Below the pieces are notes generated by a model. The model saw nothing but the letters and a program-made list of their open reading frames with translations, was not told where the DNA came from and did not search any database. A stretch of 7,063 nucleotides of DNA from assembly GCA_964563585.1 (NCBI GenBank), contig CAZLXG010000083.1, forward strand, positions 1-7,063, in the 5' to 3' direction. This DNA comes from CAZLXG01 sp964563585 (GTDB lineage Bacteria; Bacteroidota; Bacteroidia; Flavobacteriales; Flavobacteriaceae). The translations under genes and the position numbers were made by a program. Of this stretch, positions 1-5,844 are shown one piece after another (the first letter of the stretch is position 1; every line of letters begins with the position of its first letter).

Positions 1-230
1 CCAATATCTTTTATATGATTATCATTTAGTAAGTCGCCATCTAAATAAACGCTCCCCGAATCGGGCATTGTTATTTGATTTACAACTCTTATAAGTGTTG
101 TTTTTCCTGCGCCATTTGGCCCTAATAATCCAAATATACTTCCTTCAGGAACATTAATAGATACTTTATTAAGCGCTGTGAAATCTCCAAAATTTTTAGA
201 AACTGAATTAACTTCTAATAAGTTTTTCAT
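1..230 (-). CDS. ABC transporter ATP-binding protein, N-terminal part (cut by window edge)
   Basis: This is the N-terminal 76 residues of an ABC-type ATPase, which would sit on the cytoplasmic side of a membrane transporter and hydrolyse ATP. It starts MKNLLEVNSVSKNFGDFTAL and has a perfect Walker A motif, GPNGAGKT, at about residues 37-44. The stretch after it (NQITMPDSGSVYLDG) is the usual continuation in this family. The Walker B motif, the signature motif and the H-loop lie beyond the left edge, so completeness cannot be judged. The style resembles NatA-like exporter ATPases paired with an ABC-2 type permease, but the substrate cannot be read from this fragment. The ATG at 228-230 gives the normal start for the family. 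The gene lies on the same strand as dnaJ, but two hairpins separate them, so it is probably a separate transcription unit. Confidence 0.93.
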   Translation of the reverse strand, partial: MKNLLEVNSVSKNFGDFTALNKVSINVPEGSIFGLLGPNGAGKTTLIRVVNQITMPDSGSVYLDGDLLNDNHIKDI

Positions 231-330
231 TCTTAAATTATAATTTTCTTATGTGTGTGGTAAATATATTAAATGTTACAAATTAATATGCAAGTTATTT
301 TGATAAAACGTATAGAAATTATAGTATTTA

Positions 331-370
331 TAGAAAAACAAAACCCACCCTTAAAAAAATTAAGGATGGG
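331..370 (-). terminator. Second (distal) terminator-like hairpin downstream of dnaJ
   Basis: The arms at 344-354 and 360-370 form an 11-bp stem around a 5-base loop. Read on the minus strand (CCCATCCTTAA / TTAAGGGTGGG), the single mismatch becomes a U-G wobble. The minus-strand T-rich run TTTTGTTTTT follows directly at 334-343. The wobble and the T-run both point to minus-strand transcripts, so this is a terminator for grpE-dnaJ rather than for anything on the plus strand. Confidence 0.7.
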
Positions 371-385
371 AAAAAAATTGCTATG

Positions 386-418
386 AAAAAGAAAAATTAC
401 CGCTAAAATAAATTAGCG
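386..418 (-). terminator. First (proximal) terminator-like hairpin downstream of dnaJ
   Basis: CGCTAA at 401-406 and TTAGCG at 413-418 form a perfect 6-bp stem with a 6-base loop. On the minus strand the stem is followed by GTAATTTTTCTTTTT (386-400). It lies about 100 bases past the dnaJ stop and just before the stronger hairpin at 344-370, so the two look like tandem terminators. The stem is short, so this one alone may be weak. Confidence 0.45.
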
Positions 419-518
419 ATAACCCAAATATAGTATATTTTTCGTAATTATTACTTATAATTAAGATTACTTTTTCAGTTATTAAAAAAAGAGAATGGTT
501 CTTAATTAAAGGTAATTA

Positions 519-1643
519 TTAGGAAAACATGTCTTTTACTTTCTCAAAAAATGATTTATCTGAGCTTTCTGGTTTAGGCACAAAATGCTCATCATCGCGC
601 ATAGTTTCAAAAAATTCTTTTTGTTGTTTATTTAATGTTTTAGGTGTCCAAACATTTACATGTACTAGTAAATCTCCTCTCCCGTAACCATTAATACTTG
701 GGATTCCTTTTCCGCGTAAGCGTAAAATTTTACCCGATTGTACACCAGCTTCAACTTTAATACGCACTTTACCAGTTACTGTATCAATTTCTTTAGATGT
801 TCCTAAAACCGCATCTGGATAACTTACATACAAATCGTAATGCAAATTATCGCCTTCACGTTGCAAAGTCGCATGGTCTTCTTCTTCAATAGCTACTAAC
901 AAATCACCTGTAATTCCATTTCCTGGCGCATCGTTCCCTTTTCCTGATACTTTAAGTTGCATACCATCTACAACACCTGCAGGAATTTTAATAGATACTG
1001 TTTCTTCGGCTACTTTTAAACCTTGTGCATCAGCATCAGCAGGTTTTTTATCTATGGTTTGTCCTGCTCCACCACAAACATTACAAGTAGAAGCTGTTTG
1101 CATTCTACCCAAAATAGTGTTTGTGACACGCATAACTTGTCCTGCTCCATTACATGTTGAACAGGTTTTATATGTTGTTCCTGGTGCTTGAACTTTACGT
1201 TTTACTTTTATTTTTTTCTCAACACCATTGGCAATTTCTTCTAAAGTAAGTTTTACACGAATACGTAAATTACTACCTTTTACACGGCGTTGACCGCCAC
1301 CACCAAAACCAGAGAATCCGCCGCCGCCAAAACCGCCACCTCCAAAAATATCGCCAAACTGACTGAATATATCATCCATATTCATGCCGCCACCGCCAAA
1401 ACCGCCGCCTCCACCAGCTTCAAAGGCTTGATGACCAAATTGGTCGTAACGTGCTTTTTTATCGCCATCGCTTAAAACCTCATAAGCTTCGGCTGCTTCT
1501 TTAAATTTACCTTCTGCACTTTTATCATCAGGATTTTTATCAGGATGAAATTGAATTGCTTTTTTACGGTAAGCCTTTTTTATTTCAGCAGCACTAGCAC
1601 CTTTGCTAACACCTAATGTTTCGTAATAATCTTTTTTAGCCAT
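519..1643 (-). CDS. dnaJ: Chaperone DnaJ (Hsp40), single zinc-centre form
   Basis: This is the co-chaperone that delivers unfolded proteins to DnaK and stimulates its ATPase, acting in the cytoplasm with GrpE. The 374 residues show the full class A order. The J domain spans about 4-69 with the HPD triad at 33-35. A long Gly/Phe-rich linker follows at about 75-117, including the conserved stretch MNMDDIFSQFGDIFGG. The zinc region is at about 158-196 and the substrate-binding beta domains run to about 340. The tail ends SFFEKVKDMFS. The zinc region has only two CxxCxGxG motifs (CSTCNGAG at 161-168 and CNVCGGAG at 187-194) instead of the four in E. coli DnaJ. Their spacing matches E. coli motifs 2 and 3, so zinc centre II is kept and centre I is missing. 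From memory, this short form is usual in flavobacteria. The ATG lies 5 bases after the grpE stop, so the two genes are co-transcribed. Confidence 0.97.
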   Translation of the reverse strand: MAKKDYYETLGVSKGASAAEIKKAYRKKAIQFHPDKNPDDKSAEGKFKEAAEAYEVLSDGDKKARYDQFGHQAFEAGGGGGFGGGGMNMDDIFSQFGDIFGGGGFGGGGFSGFGGGGQRRVKGSNLRIRVKLTLEEIANGVEKKIKVKRKVQAPGTTYKTCSTCNGAGQVMRVTNTILGRMQTASTCNVCGGAGQTIDKKPADADAQGLKVAEETVSIKIPAGVVDGMQLKVSGKGNDAPGNGITGDLLVAIEEEDHATLQREGDNLHYDLYVSYPDAVLGTSKEIDTVTGKVRIKVEAGVQSGKILRLRGKGIPSINGYGRGDLLVHVNVWTPKTLNKQQKEFFETMRDDEHFVPKPESSDKSFFEKVKDMFS

Positions 1644-1648
1644 GACTC

Positions 1649-2191
1649 TTATTTACCTACAACAACTTTAGCGTGTCTTAATATTTTATTTCCAATGAAA
1701 TAACCTTTTTCAATAACATCAACCACTTTGCCTTTCATTTTTTTATCACCTTCAATTTCTGTTAATGCTTGATGAAAATCTGAATCGAAGGTTTTCCCTT
1801 TACTTTCCATATTTTTTAAGCCTTTCTGCTCTAATGCTTTAAGAAGTTTTTGATAAATTAGTAAAACTCCCTTTCGTAAATCTTCAGCTTCTTTATCATC
1901 TTCAATATGACTTAAAGCGCGTTCAAAATCATCTAAAATAGGAAGCACACTTAACATAACAGATTCTCCAGCGGTTTCAATTAAATCTAATCGCTCACGT
2001 GATGTTCTCTTTTTATAATTTTCAAACTCAGCAAATAATCGCAAAAACTTATCTTTTTCTCGCTTCACTTCTTCTTGAAGTTTCTCTTCAATGGTTAATT
2101 CTTCAGCCTGTTCTTCTACTTCAACTGTTTCAGTTTGTGCAGTTTCAACTTGCTCATTTTCTATATCTTCTTTATTATCTTTTTTACTCAT
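1649..2191 (-). CDS. grpE: Nucleotide exchange factor GrpE
   Basis: GrpE releases ADP from DnaK and resets the DnaK-DnaJ chaperone cycle; it works as a cytoplasmic dimer. I take the ATG at 2189-2191 as the start (MSKKDNKEDI, 180 residues). A longer reading from a TTG at 2210-2212 adds seven unconvincing residues and would leave almost no leader after the predicted promoter. The first 30 residues are acidic and probably disordered. A long helix or coiled coil covers about 32-75 (EEVKREKDKFLRLFAEFENYKKR). The family stretches LPILDDFERAL (about 83-93), FDSDFHQAL (about 135-143) and the C-terminal beta wing ending in LRHAKVVVGK are all present. The gene heads a grpE-dnaJ operon; dnaK is not in the window. 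A good TAnnTTTG promoter with an unusual tandem 8-mer lies upstream. Confidence 0.96.
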   Translation of the reverse strand: MSKKDNKEDIENEQVETAQTETVEVEEQAEELTIEEKLQEEVKREKDKFLRLFAEFENYKKRTSRERLDLIETAGESVMLSVLPILDDFERALSHIEDDKEAEDLRKGVLLIYQKLLKALEQKGLKNMESKGKTFDSDFHQALTEIEGDKKMKGKVVDVIEKGYFIGNKILRHAKVVVGK

Positions 2192-2229
2192 CGCTAAATT
2201 TAATTTATGCAAATACTAAAATTAGTTGG

Positions 2230-2261
2230 CAAAAGTACTGCCATTATTATAAAAATGTCAA
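2230..2261 (-). promoter_or_regulatory. Predicted grpE-dnaJ promoter (Bacteroidota type)
   Basis: On the minus strand TACTTTTG (2230-2237) matches the Bacteroidota -7 consensus TAnnTTTG at every fixed position. A TTG (2259-2261) lies 21 bases upstream, suitable as the -33 element. The -7 box is 38 bases before the grpE ATG, predicting a leader of roughly 30 bases. This spacing supports the ATG at 2191 over the upstream TTG codon. It is a consensus match only. Confidence 0.6.
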
Positions 2262-2268
2262 AATGTCA
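2253..2268. repeat. Perfect tandem 8-mer overlapping the grpE -33 region
   Basis: On the plus strand AAATGTCA occurs twice back to back at 2253-2260 and 2261-2268; on the minus strand this reads TGACATTT twice. It overlaps the predicted -33 element of the grpE promoter, which is where an operator or activator site could sit. No regulator can be named, and it is not a CIRCE (HrcA) element, which would be an inverted repeat. Confidence 0.5.
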
Positions 2269-2339
2269 CTAAATAATTTTATTTTTTTTAACATAATAAT
2301 TCAATCATTTAACTAGGTTTACATCTTAAACACTAAATA

Positions 2340-2987
2340 ATGATAAAAATGAAAAAAAATATTGCAACTATTTTAACTGTAATTACATTGGCAATAACCT
2401 TAGTTGGTTGTAAAGACAAGGCTAAAGAAGCTGATACTAAAGAAGCTGAAGCCGCTGCTGTAGCAAAAGTAGCTTCAGAAAAATATATTGTTGATGTAGC
2501 TAGTTCTACTATTGAATGGAAAGGTTTTAAACCAACTGGAACGCACAACGGAACTATTAGTTTAGACAGTGGTGTATTTAATTTAGTTGATGGAACTATT
2601 AATAGCGGAACGTTTTTAATCGATATGAAATCTATTAAAGATGCTGAAGGAAGTGCCAAATTAGAAGGTCATTTAAAAAATGCTGACTTTTTTGATGTTG
2701 AACAATTTTCAACTGCAGGTTTTGAAGTTACTGGTTTAGAAGACGCAGATGGTAAAACTATGCTTTCTGGTAATTTAACACTTAAAGATGTTAAAAACAA
2801 TGTGACATTTCCTGTTACTGTAACTAACGAAAATGGTTCTGTAACAATTTCTAGTGAAGCGTTTACTATTGATAGAACAAAATGGAATGTACAATATGGT
2901 TCTAAATCAATTTTTGATAATTTAGGCGATAAATTTATTAATGATGATATTGAATTAAAAATTACAGTTAAAGCTACTAAGTCTTAA
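2340..2987 (+). CDS. YceI-family lipoprotein
   Basis: YceI-like proteins form a lipocalin-like beta barrel that, in characterised members, binds isoprenoid or other lipophilic molecules in the periplasm; the ligand here is unknown. The 215 residues begin with a lipoprotein signal peptide whose lipobox is LVGC (Cys at residue 24), followed by CKDK and an Ala/Glu/Lys-rich linker to about residue 47. The YceI domain fills about 49-211, with typical stretches TIEWKGFKPTGTHNGTI (about 57-73), HLKNADFFDVEQF (about 111-123), LTLKDVKNNVTFPV (about 146-159) and FTIDRTKWNVQYGS (about 175-188). The start at 2340 could instead be the ATG at 2349 (MKKNIAT), which gives an equally good signal peptide. Upstream, TAGGTTTA at about 2314-2321 is a one-mismatch -7 element without a clear -33. 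The stop overlaps that of the convergent mnmD. Confidence 0.93.
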   Translation: MIKMKKNIATILTVITLAITLVGCKDKAKEADTKEAEAAAVAKVASEKYIVDVASSTIEWKGFKPTGTHNGTISLDSGVFNLVDGTINSGTFLIDMKSIKDAEGSAKLEGHLKNADFFDVEQFSTAGFEVTGLEDADGKTMLSGNLTLKDVKNNVTFPVTVTNENGSVTISSEAFTIDRTKWNVQYGSKSIFDNLGDKFINDDIELKITVKATKS

Positions 2988-3718
2988 ACAATTTTACTAG
3001 CTCTAAGCATTTCTCGTTTTCCTGGTGGACCTGGAAGTCGCTCTACTGTAAAACCAACAGATTGCATGGCACGACGCACACTACCTTTAGCAGAATATGT
3101 TACTAAAACACCATTTTCTTTTAATGCAGTATTCATTTTTTCAAACATAGTTTCAGTCCATAATTCTGGCTGTACACGTGCTCCAAAAGCATCAAAATAA
3201 ATAAGGTTAAAGGTATTGACTTCAGAAATATCTTTAAAATATTTTTGTTGCTTGGTTAGCTTAAATTTATCAGTTATTTGATGTGGTTTTTCCCAATTGA
3301 TTTGATGGAGTTTTAAAAACAAATTCTTATCAGCATGTAATTCCTCAGCATAATTTAATTGAGTTATTTCATCTTTTAAAACAGGGTACGCTTCAACACC
3401 AACATAATTAATATTAATGTTTAATTGTTCTGCTTCTAACAAAGTTATAAAAGCATTTAAACCCGTACCAAAACCTATTTCTAATATTGAAATTACTTGA
3501 GACTTCTCGACTGTGCTCGAAATGACATTTGATGAAGGTATTATTTGAGCTTGAGATTCTTCGCTTCGCTCTGAATGACAAAAGTGATGTAAACCGTGTT
3601 TTATAAATACATGTTTTGCTTCTTGAATTGCTCCGTGTATTGAATGATATTGTTCGTCCCATTCTTCAATTTGAATAGTTTTTGAACCATCTGAAGTTGT
3701 AATGATGTTACGCTTCAA
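2984..3718 (-). CDS. mnmD: tRNA 5-methylaminomethyl-2-thiouridine methyltransferase (MnmD), with in-frame repeat insertion
   Basis: MnmD is a cytoplasmic SAM-dependent enzyme that carries out the last methylation of the wobble uridine modification mnm5(s2)U34 in tRNA. It matches the methyltransferase half of E. coli MnmC; the FAD-dependent oxidoreductase half is absent, so this is the stand-alone form. Visible motifs are DEQYHSIHGAIQEAKHVFI (about 21-39), the SAM-binding loop LEIGFGTGLNAF (79-90), IYFDAFGARVQPELW (about 173-187) and the C-terminal GPPGKREMLRA (about 230-240). Translation must start at a TTG (3716-3718): the frame has a stop upstream with no ATG or GTG between, the next Met is at about residue 191, and the sequence from MKR onwards fits the family N-terminus. 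Residues about 47-76 (CHSERSEESQ ... VISSTVEKSQ) do not belong to the family fold and come from two nucleotide repeats inserted between helix and motif I. It is the last gene of a three-gene operon, 8 bases after the haem lipoprotein. Confidence 0.9.
   Translation of the reverse strand: MKRNIITTSDGSKTIQIEEWDEQYHSIHGAIQEAKHVFIKHGLHHFCHSERSEESQAQIIPSSNVISSTVEKSQVISILEIGFGTGLNAFITLLEAEQLNININYVGVEAYPVLKDEITQLNYAEELHADKNLFLKLHQINWEKPHQITDKFKLTKQQKYFKDISEVNTFNLIYFDAFGARVQPELWTETMFEKMNTALKENGVLVTYSAKGSVRRAMQSVGFTVERLPGPPGKREMLRASKIV
3496..3527 (-). repeat. Dispersed-type short repeat, copy A (inside mnmD)
   Basis: On the minus strand it begins TGTCATTTCGAGCACAGTCG and ends in GAGAAGTCTCAAG. It aligns with copy B at about 24 of 32 positions with a single 1-base gap, in the same orientation. 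In the mnmD frame it encodes approximately VISSTVEKSQ. The pattern GTCATT-(2)-GAGC...GA(A)GAATCTC is one I remember as a common intergenic repeat in flavobacteria and relatives; this was not checked by search. Confidence 0.75.
3550..3580 (-). repeat. Dispersed-type short repeat, copy B (inside mnmD)
   Basis: On the minus strand it begins TGTCATTCAGAGCGAAGCGA and ends GAATCTCAAG. It encodes CHSERSEESQ in the mnmD frame, a peptide string that I recall appearing in many unrelated predicted proteins wherever this repeat is translated. It is one base shorter than copy A, so the two copies are entered in different frames but both leave in the same one (TCT CAA). A 22-base spacer separates the copies. 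Confidence 0.78.
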
Positions 3719-3726
3719 TTTTAAAA

Positions 3727-4161
3727 TTACTTTATTAAAAGCTTTTTAATACGTGGTATTGGTCCTGTACATTCTGTTTTATGACAAGACACACACAGAT
3801 TTACCATATTGTTAAACCTCTTTTCTACTGGCACATTCGATGACGTATTAAAGATTTCCTTTTCGGTTTCAATAAAAAGTTTAGAGAAATTTTTAAAATT
3901 CTCGTCTCGTGTTTTAAAGTTAGAAAGTTCCGCTGTATGTATTTTTAAAAATTTATCAGGAAACTCTTCTGGAATATTTCCTGCAAGAATATCTTCTTTA
4001 ATTTTTTGATTAAGTTCATACATTTGGTTCATGAGCAAAGTCATTTCAGAAGCTTCGTACATAACATATTCTTTCTTTTTTTTAATTTCAAGTGTATTTT
4101 TTTCTGCCTTTTTACAGCCAAAAACTAATAACAAAACGCATAAACCAAATATATACTTCAT
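3727..4161 (-). CDS. Small c-type cytochrome-like lipoprotein (one CxxCH motif near the C-terminus)
   Basis: The protein has 144 residues. The lipoprotein signal peptide ends in lipobox VFGC (Cys at 16), followed by a Lys-rich stretch, so the protein should be membrane-anchored on the periplasmic side or outside. The only recognisable site is CVSCH at 123-127, a haem c attachment motif, followed by KTECTGPIPRIKKLL. The rest is predicted to be helical and charged. A single CxxCH close to the C-terminus of a short helical protein fits the class II cytochrome (c'/c556) plan; Met40, Met44 or Met47 in the first helix could be an axial ligand, which is inference. Its role is probably electron transfer or sensing, with no known partner. 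It lies 4 bases after the DUF4920 gene and 8 before mnmD, so it is the middle gene of an operon. Similar proteins are, as I recall, usually labelled hypothetical or cytochrome c in flavobacteria. Confidence 0.82.
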   Translation of the reverse strand: MKYIFGLCVLLLVFGCKKAEKNTLEIKKKKEYVMYEASEMTLLMNQMYELNQKIKEDILAGNIPEEFPDKFLKIHTAELSNFKTRDENFKNFSKLFIETEKEIFNTSSNVPVEKRFNNMVNLCVSCHKTECTGPIPRIKKLLIK

Positions 4162-4165
4162 AACA

Positions 4166-4669
4166 TTACTCTTTTAATAAAACACCATCAGCAAGAAAAG
4201 AATATGTTTTTTTTACTTCGGTAATTTGCGCAATTTCTTCAGCAGTTTTCCCTGCATCTTCTGCATAATGACGTTGTTCTTCAACTGAAACTTCAGACAC
4301 ATATGCTTTTCCATTTATAATAACTTCATCTCCAGCAATATTCATTGGCATAAAAAATCCGTAATCTTTAAACTTTACCATTACTTCGTTACCATCTTCT
4401 AAATCTAAAAGCATCCAACAACCTTTTGCTTGACATACACTATTTACCTTCGCCGTTATTTTAGAGTCTATACTATCACCAACTTTCATGGTTTTGTAGT
4501 GCTTTGCCATAGATGTTACTGCAATAGCATCATCTGCAATTATTTCTTTTCCAAAAGAAGCATATTCAACTTTTGCAATTTCTTTAGCTTCTATTGATTG
4601 CTCTTCTTCTTTTTTCTTGCAAGAATTTAACATTAAAATGCAAATACAAGCTATTAAAATATTTTTCAT
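4166..4669 (-). CDS. DUF4920 domain-containing lipoprotein
   Basis: The 167 residues start with a lipoprotein signal peptide (lipobox LNSC, Cys at 17) and a Lys/Glu-rich linker (CKKKEEEQ). The DUF4920 domain covers about 36-167: SFGKEI near its start, then VNSVCQAKGCWMLLDL (about 75-90), VMVKFKDYGFFMPMNIAGDEVIINGKA (about 96-122, described here in two parts: VMVKFKDYGFFMPM and NIAGDEVIINGKA), and a C-terminal Glu-rich helix followed by YSFLADGVLLKE. The paired cysteines (79 and 84) and the alternating hydrophobic pattern suggest a small beta barrel of OB-fold style with a possible disulphide or metal site; this is inference. The function of the family is unknown. It is the first gene of the operon with the haem lipoprotein (4-base gap) and mnmD. 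A TATATTTG promoter element lies about 33 bases upstream of the ATG. Confidence 0.88.
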   Translation of the reverse strand: MKNILIACICILMLNSCKKKEEEQSIEAKEIAKVEYASFGKEIIADDAIAVTSMAKHYKTMKVGDSIDSKITAKVNSVCQAKGCWMLLDLEDGNEVMVKFKDYGFFMPMNIAGDEVIINGKAYVSEVSVEEQRHYAEDAGKTAEEIAQITEVKKTYSFLADGVLLKE

Positions 4670-4695
4670 GATATATAAAAATTAAGTTTTAAACG

Positions 4696-4707
4696 ATTTG
4701 TACAAAT
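4696..4707. promoter_or_regulatory. 12-bp perfect palindrome in the divergent promoter region
   Basis: ATTTGTACAAAT is its own reverse complement. It overlaps the -7 element predicted for the DUF4920 operon (4703-4710) and would cover the transcription start, a good place for a repressor dimer. A 12-bp palindrome in AT-rich DNA can arise by chance, so the operator role is only a suggestion. Confidence 0.35.
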
Positions 4708-4710
4708 ATA
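4703..4710 (-). promoter_or_regulatory. Predicted -7 element for the DUF4920-cytochrome-mnmD operon
   Basis: Minus-strand TATATTTG matches TAnnTTTG fully and is followed by TAC. It sits 33 bases before the ATG at 4669. No clear TTG -33 element is seen at the expected distance. Confidence 0.45.
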
Positions 4711-4733
4711 GCTATTTTAAAAACGTTTTTACT

Positions 4734-4741
4734 TAAATTTG
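4734..4741 (+). promoter_or_regulatory. Predicted -7 element for ilvE
   Basis: TAAATTTG matches TAnnTTTG fully, is followed by TAC like the divergent promoter, and lies 21 bases before the ilvE ATG at 4763. The predicted leader is short (about 15 bases). No convincing -33 TTG is visible. Confidence 0.45.
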
Positions 4742-4762
4742 TACCATAAAACAACTTGAATT

Positions 4763-5830
4763 ATGAGTGTTCTAATAAATAATATAGAGATTATAAAATC
4801 GGAAACTTCAAAAATACATGATGTCGATTTTAATAATTTAAAATTTGGAAATACATTTTCTGACCACATGTTAGAATGTAATTATAAAAACGGGAAATGG
4901 CAAGCACCAAAAGTAATTCCATACCAACCAATTGTTTTAGACCCTTCTGCTAAAATTTTCCATTATGGGCAATCTATTTTTGAAGGCATGAAAGCGTATA
5001 AAGATGCTAATGATGATGTTTGGTTATTCCGTCCGTTAGATAATTTTAAACGTTTAAATGTTTCTGCAAAACGGTTAGCTATTCCTGAATTACCTGAAGG
5101 CTATTTTATGGAAGGTTTAAAAGCGCTTTTAAATGTTGATAGAGATTGGATTCCTAAACAAGATGGAAGCACACTATATATTCGTCCGTTTATTTTTGCA
5201 TCTGGAAACGGGTTTCATGCGTCGCCTGCAAATGAGTATAAATTCCTTATTTGTACGGCACCTTCTGGAGCTTATTTCTCTGGTAAAGTAAAGGTTTTAA
5301 TTGAAGAAAAATATTCACGTTCTGCAAATGGTGGCGTTGGTTTTGCAAAAGCTGGCGGTAATTATGCAGGTCAGTTTTACCCAACACAATTAGCTGTTGA
5401 TAAAGGCTACCAACAAGTTATTTGGACAGATGATAATACGCATGAATATATTGAAGAAGCTGGTGCAATGAATATTTTTATACGTATAAATAACACGTTG
5501 ATTACGGGACCAACAAGCGATAGAATTTTAGATGGTATTACACGTAAAAGTATTATTGAATTAGCTAAAGCTGAAGGTATTCCTGTTGAAGTTAGAAAAA
5601 TAACCGTTTCAGAAGTTGTTGAAGCTGCTAAAAACGGGTCACTTAAAGAAATGTTTGGAGCAGGAACTGCTGCGGTTATTTCTCCTATTTCTGGTTTTGG
5701 TTATAAAGACGCTGATTATGATTTACCAGAATTAGAAAATACGTATGCTAGCACTTTAAAGAAACTTATTACTAATATACAAACTAATAAAAGTGAAGAT
5801 CCTTATGGATGGCGCTTTAAAGTTGAATAA
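4763..5830 (+). CDS. ilvE: Branched-chain amino acid aminotransferase
   Basis: This cytoplasmic PLP enzyme interconverts leucine, isoleucine or valine and their 2-oxo acids, with glutamate/2-oxoglutarate as the amino partner (EC 2.6.1.42). It is the last step of branched-chain amino acid synthesis and the first of degradation. The 355 residues are full length for the larger (eukaryote-like, class II) BCAT form. Visible features are YGQSIFEGMKAY (68-79), RPFIFASGNGFHASP (about 141-155), the PLP-binding lysine Lys196 in GFAKAGGNYAGQFYPTQ, EEAGAMNIF (231-239), LDGITRKSII (256-265) and the cofactor phosphate region EMFGAGTAAVISPI (296-309). The ending DPYGWRFKVE is typical. The gene is monocistronic, divergent from the DUF4920 operon, and ends 14 bases before a strong terminator. 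Substrate preference within the branched-chain set cannot be read directly. Confidence 0.96.
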   Translation: MSVLINNIEIIKSETSKIHDVDFNNLKFGNTFSDHMLECNYKNGKWQAPKVIPYQPIVLDPSAKIFHYGQSIFEGMKAYKDANDDVWLFRPLDNFKRLNVSAKRLAIPELPEGYFMEGLKALLNVDRDWIPKQDGSTLYIRPFIFASGNGFHASPANEYKFLICTAPSGAYFSGKVKVLIEEKYSRSANGGVGFAKAGGNYAGQFYPTQLAVDKGYQQVIWTDDNTHEYIEEAGAMNIFIRINNTLITGPTSDRILDGITRKSIIELAKAEGIPVEVRKITVSEVVEAAKNGSLKEMFGAGTAAVISPISGFGYKDADYDLPELENTYASTLKKLITNIQTNKSEDPYGWRFKVE

Positions 5831-5844
5831 ATTTTATCCTAATG

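Noticed and set aside
261..293. Possible promoter for the ABC ATPase gene (minus strand TATATTTA with TTG 22 bases upstream)
   Set aside because: The -7 element has a mismatch at the final G and the region is so AT-rich that such a match is expected by chance.
384..407. Seven-codon reading frame MKKKNYR between dnaJ and the ABC gene
   Set aside because: It is too short, lies within the terminator region on the opposite strand and has no supporting signal.
1290..1475. Open frame of 61 codons on the plus strand inside dnaJ
   Set aside because: It is an antisense shadow of the Gly-rich region of dnaJ; its low-complexity Ala/Thr/Lys product has no family features.
2192..2212. Seven-codon N-terminal extension of GrpE from a TTG codon
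   Set aside because: A better ATG follows at 2189-2191 with the typical MSKKD start, and the predicted promoter leaves almost no leader for the TTG.
1999..2316. Open frame of 105 codons on the plus strand across grpE and its promoter
   Set aside because: It is antisense to grpE, with a Leu/Gln-rich composition caused by the acidic coding strand opposite.
2333..2659. Open frame of 108 codons on the minus strand inside the YceI gene
   Set aside because: It is antisense to a clear YceI lipoprotein, and its start and end have no support.
3496..3580. CRISPR-like array or insertion sequence in mnmD
   Set aside because: There are only two diverged copies, both are translated, and no transposase, terminal inverted repeat or clear target duplication is visible.
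3414..3662. Open frame of 82 codons on the minus strand in another frame of mnmD
   Set aside because: It is a shadow of mnmD; reading of the repeat region in this frame gives Arg/Ser-rich sequence with no domain.
3809..4009. Open frame of 66 codons on the plus strand inside the haem lipoprotein gene
   Set aside because: It is an antisense shadow; the minus-strand gene has a signal peptide, a CxxCH motif and tight operon spacing.
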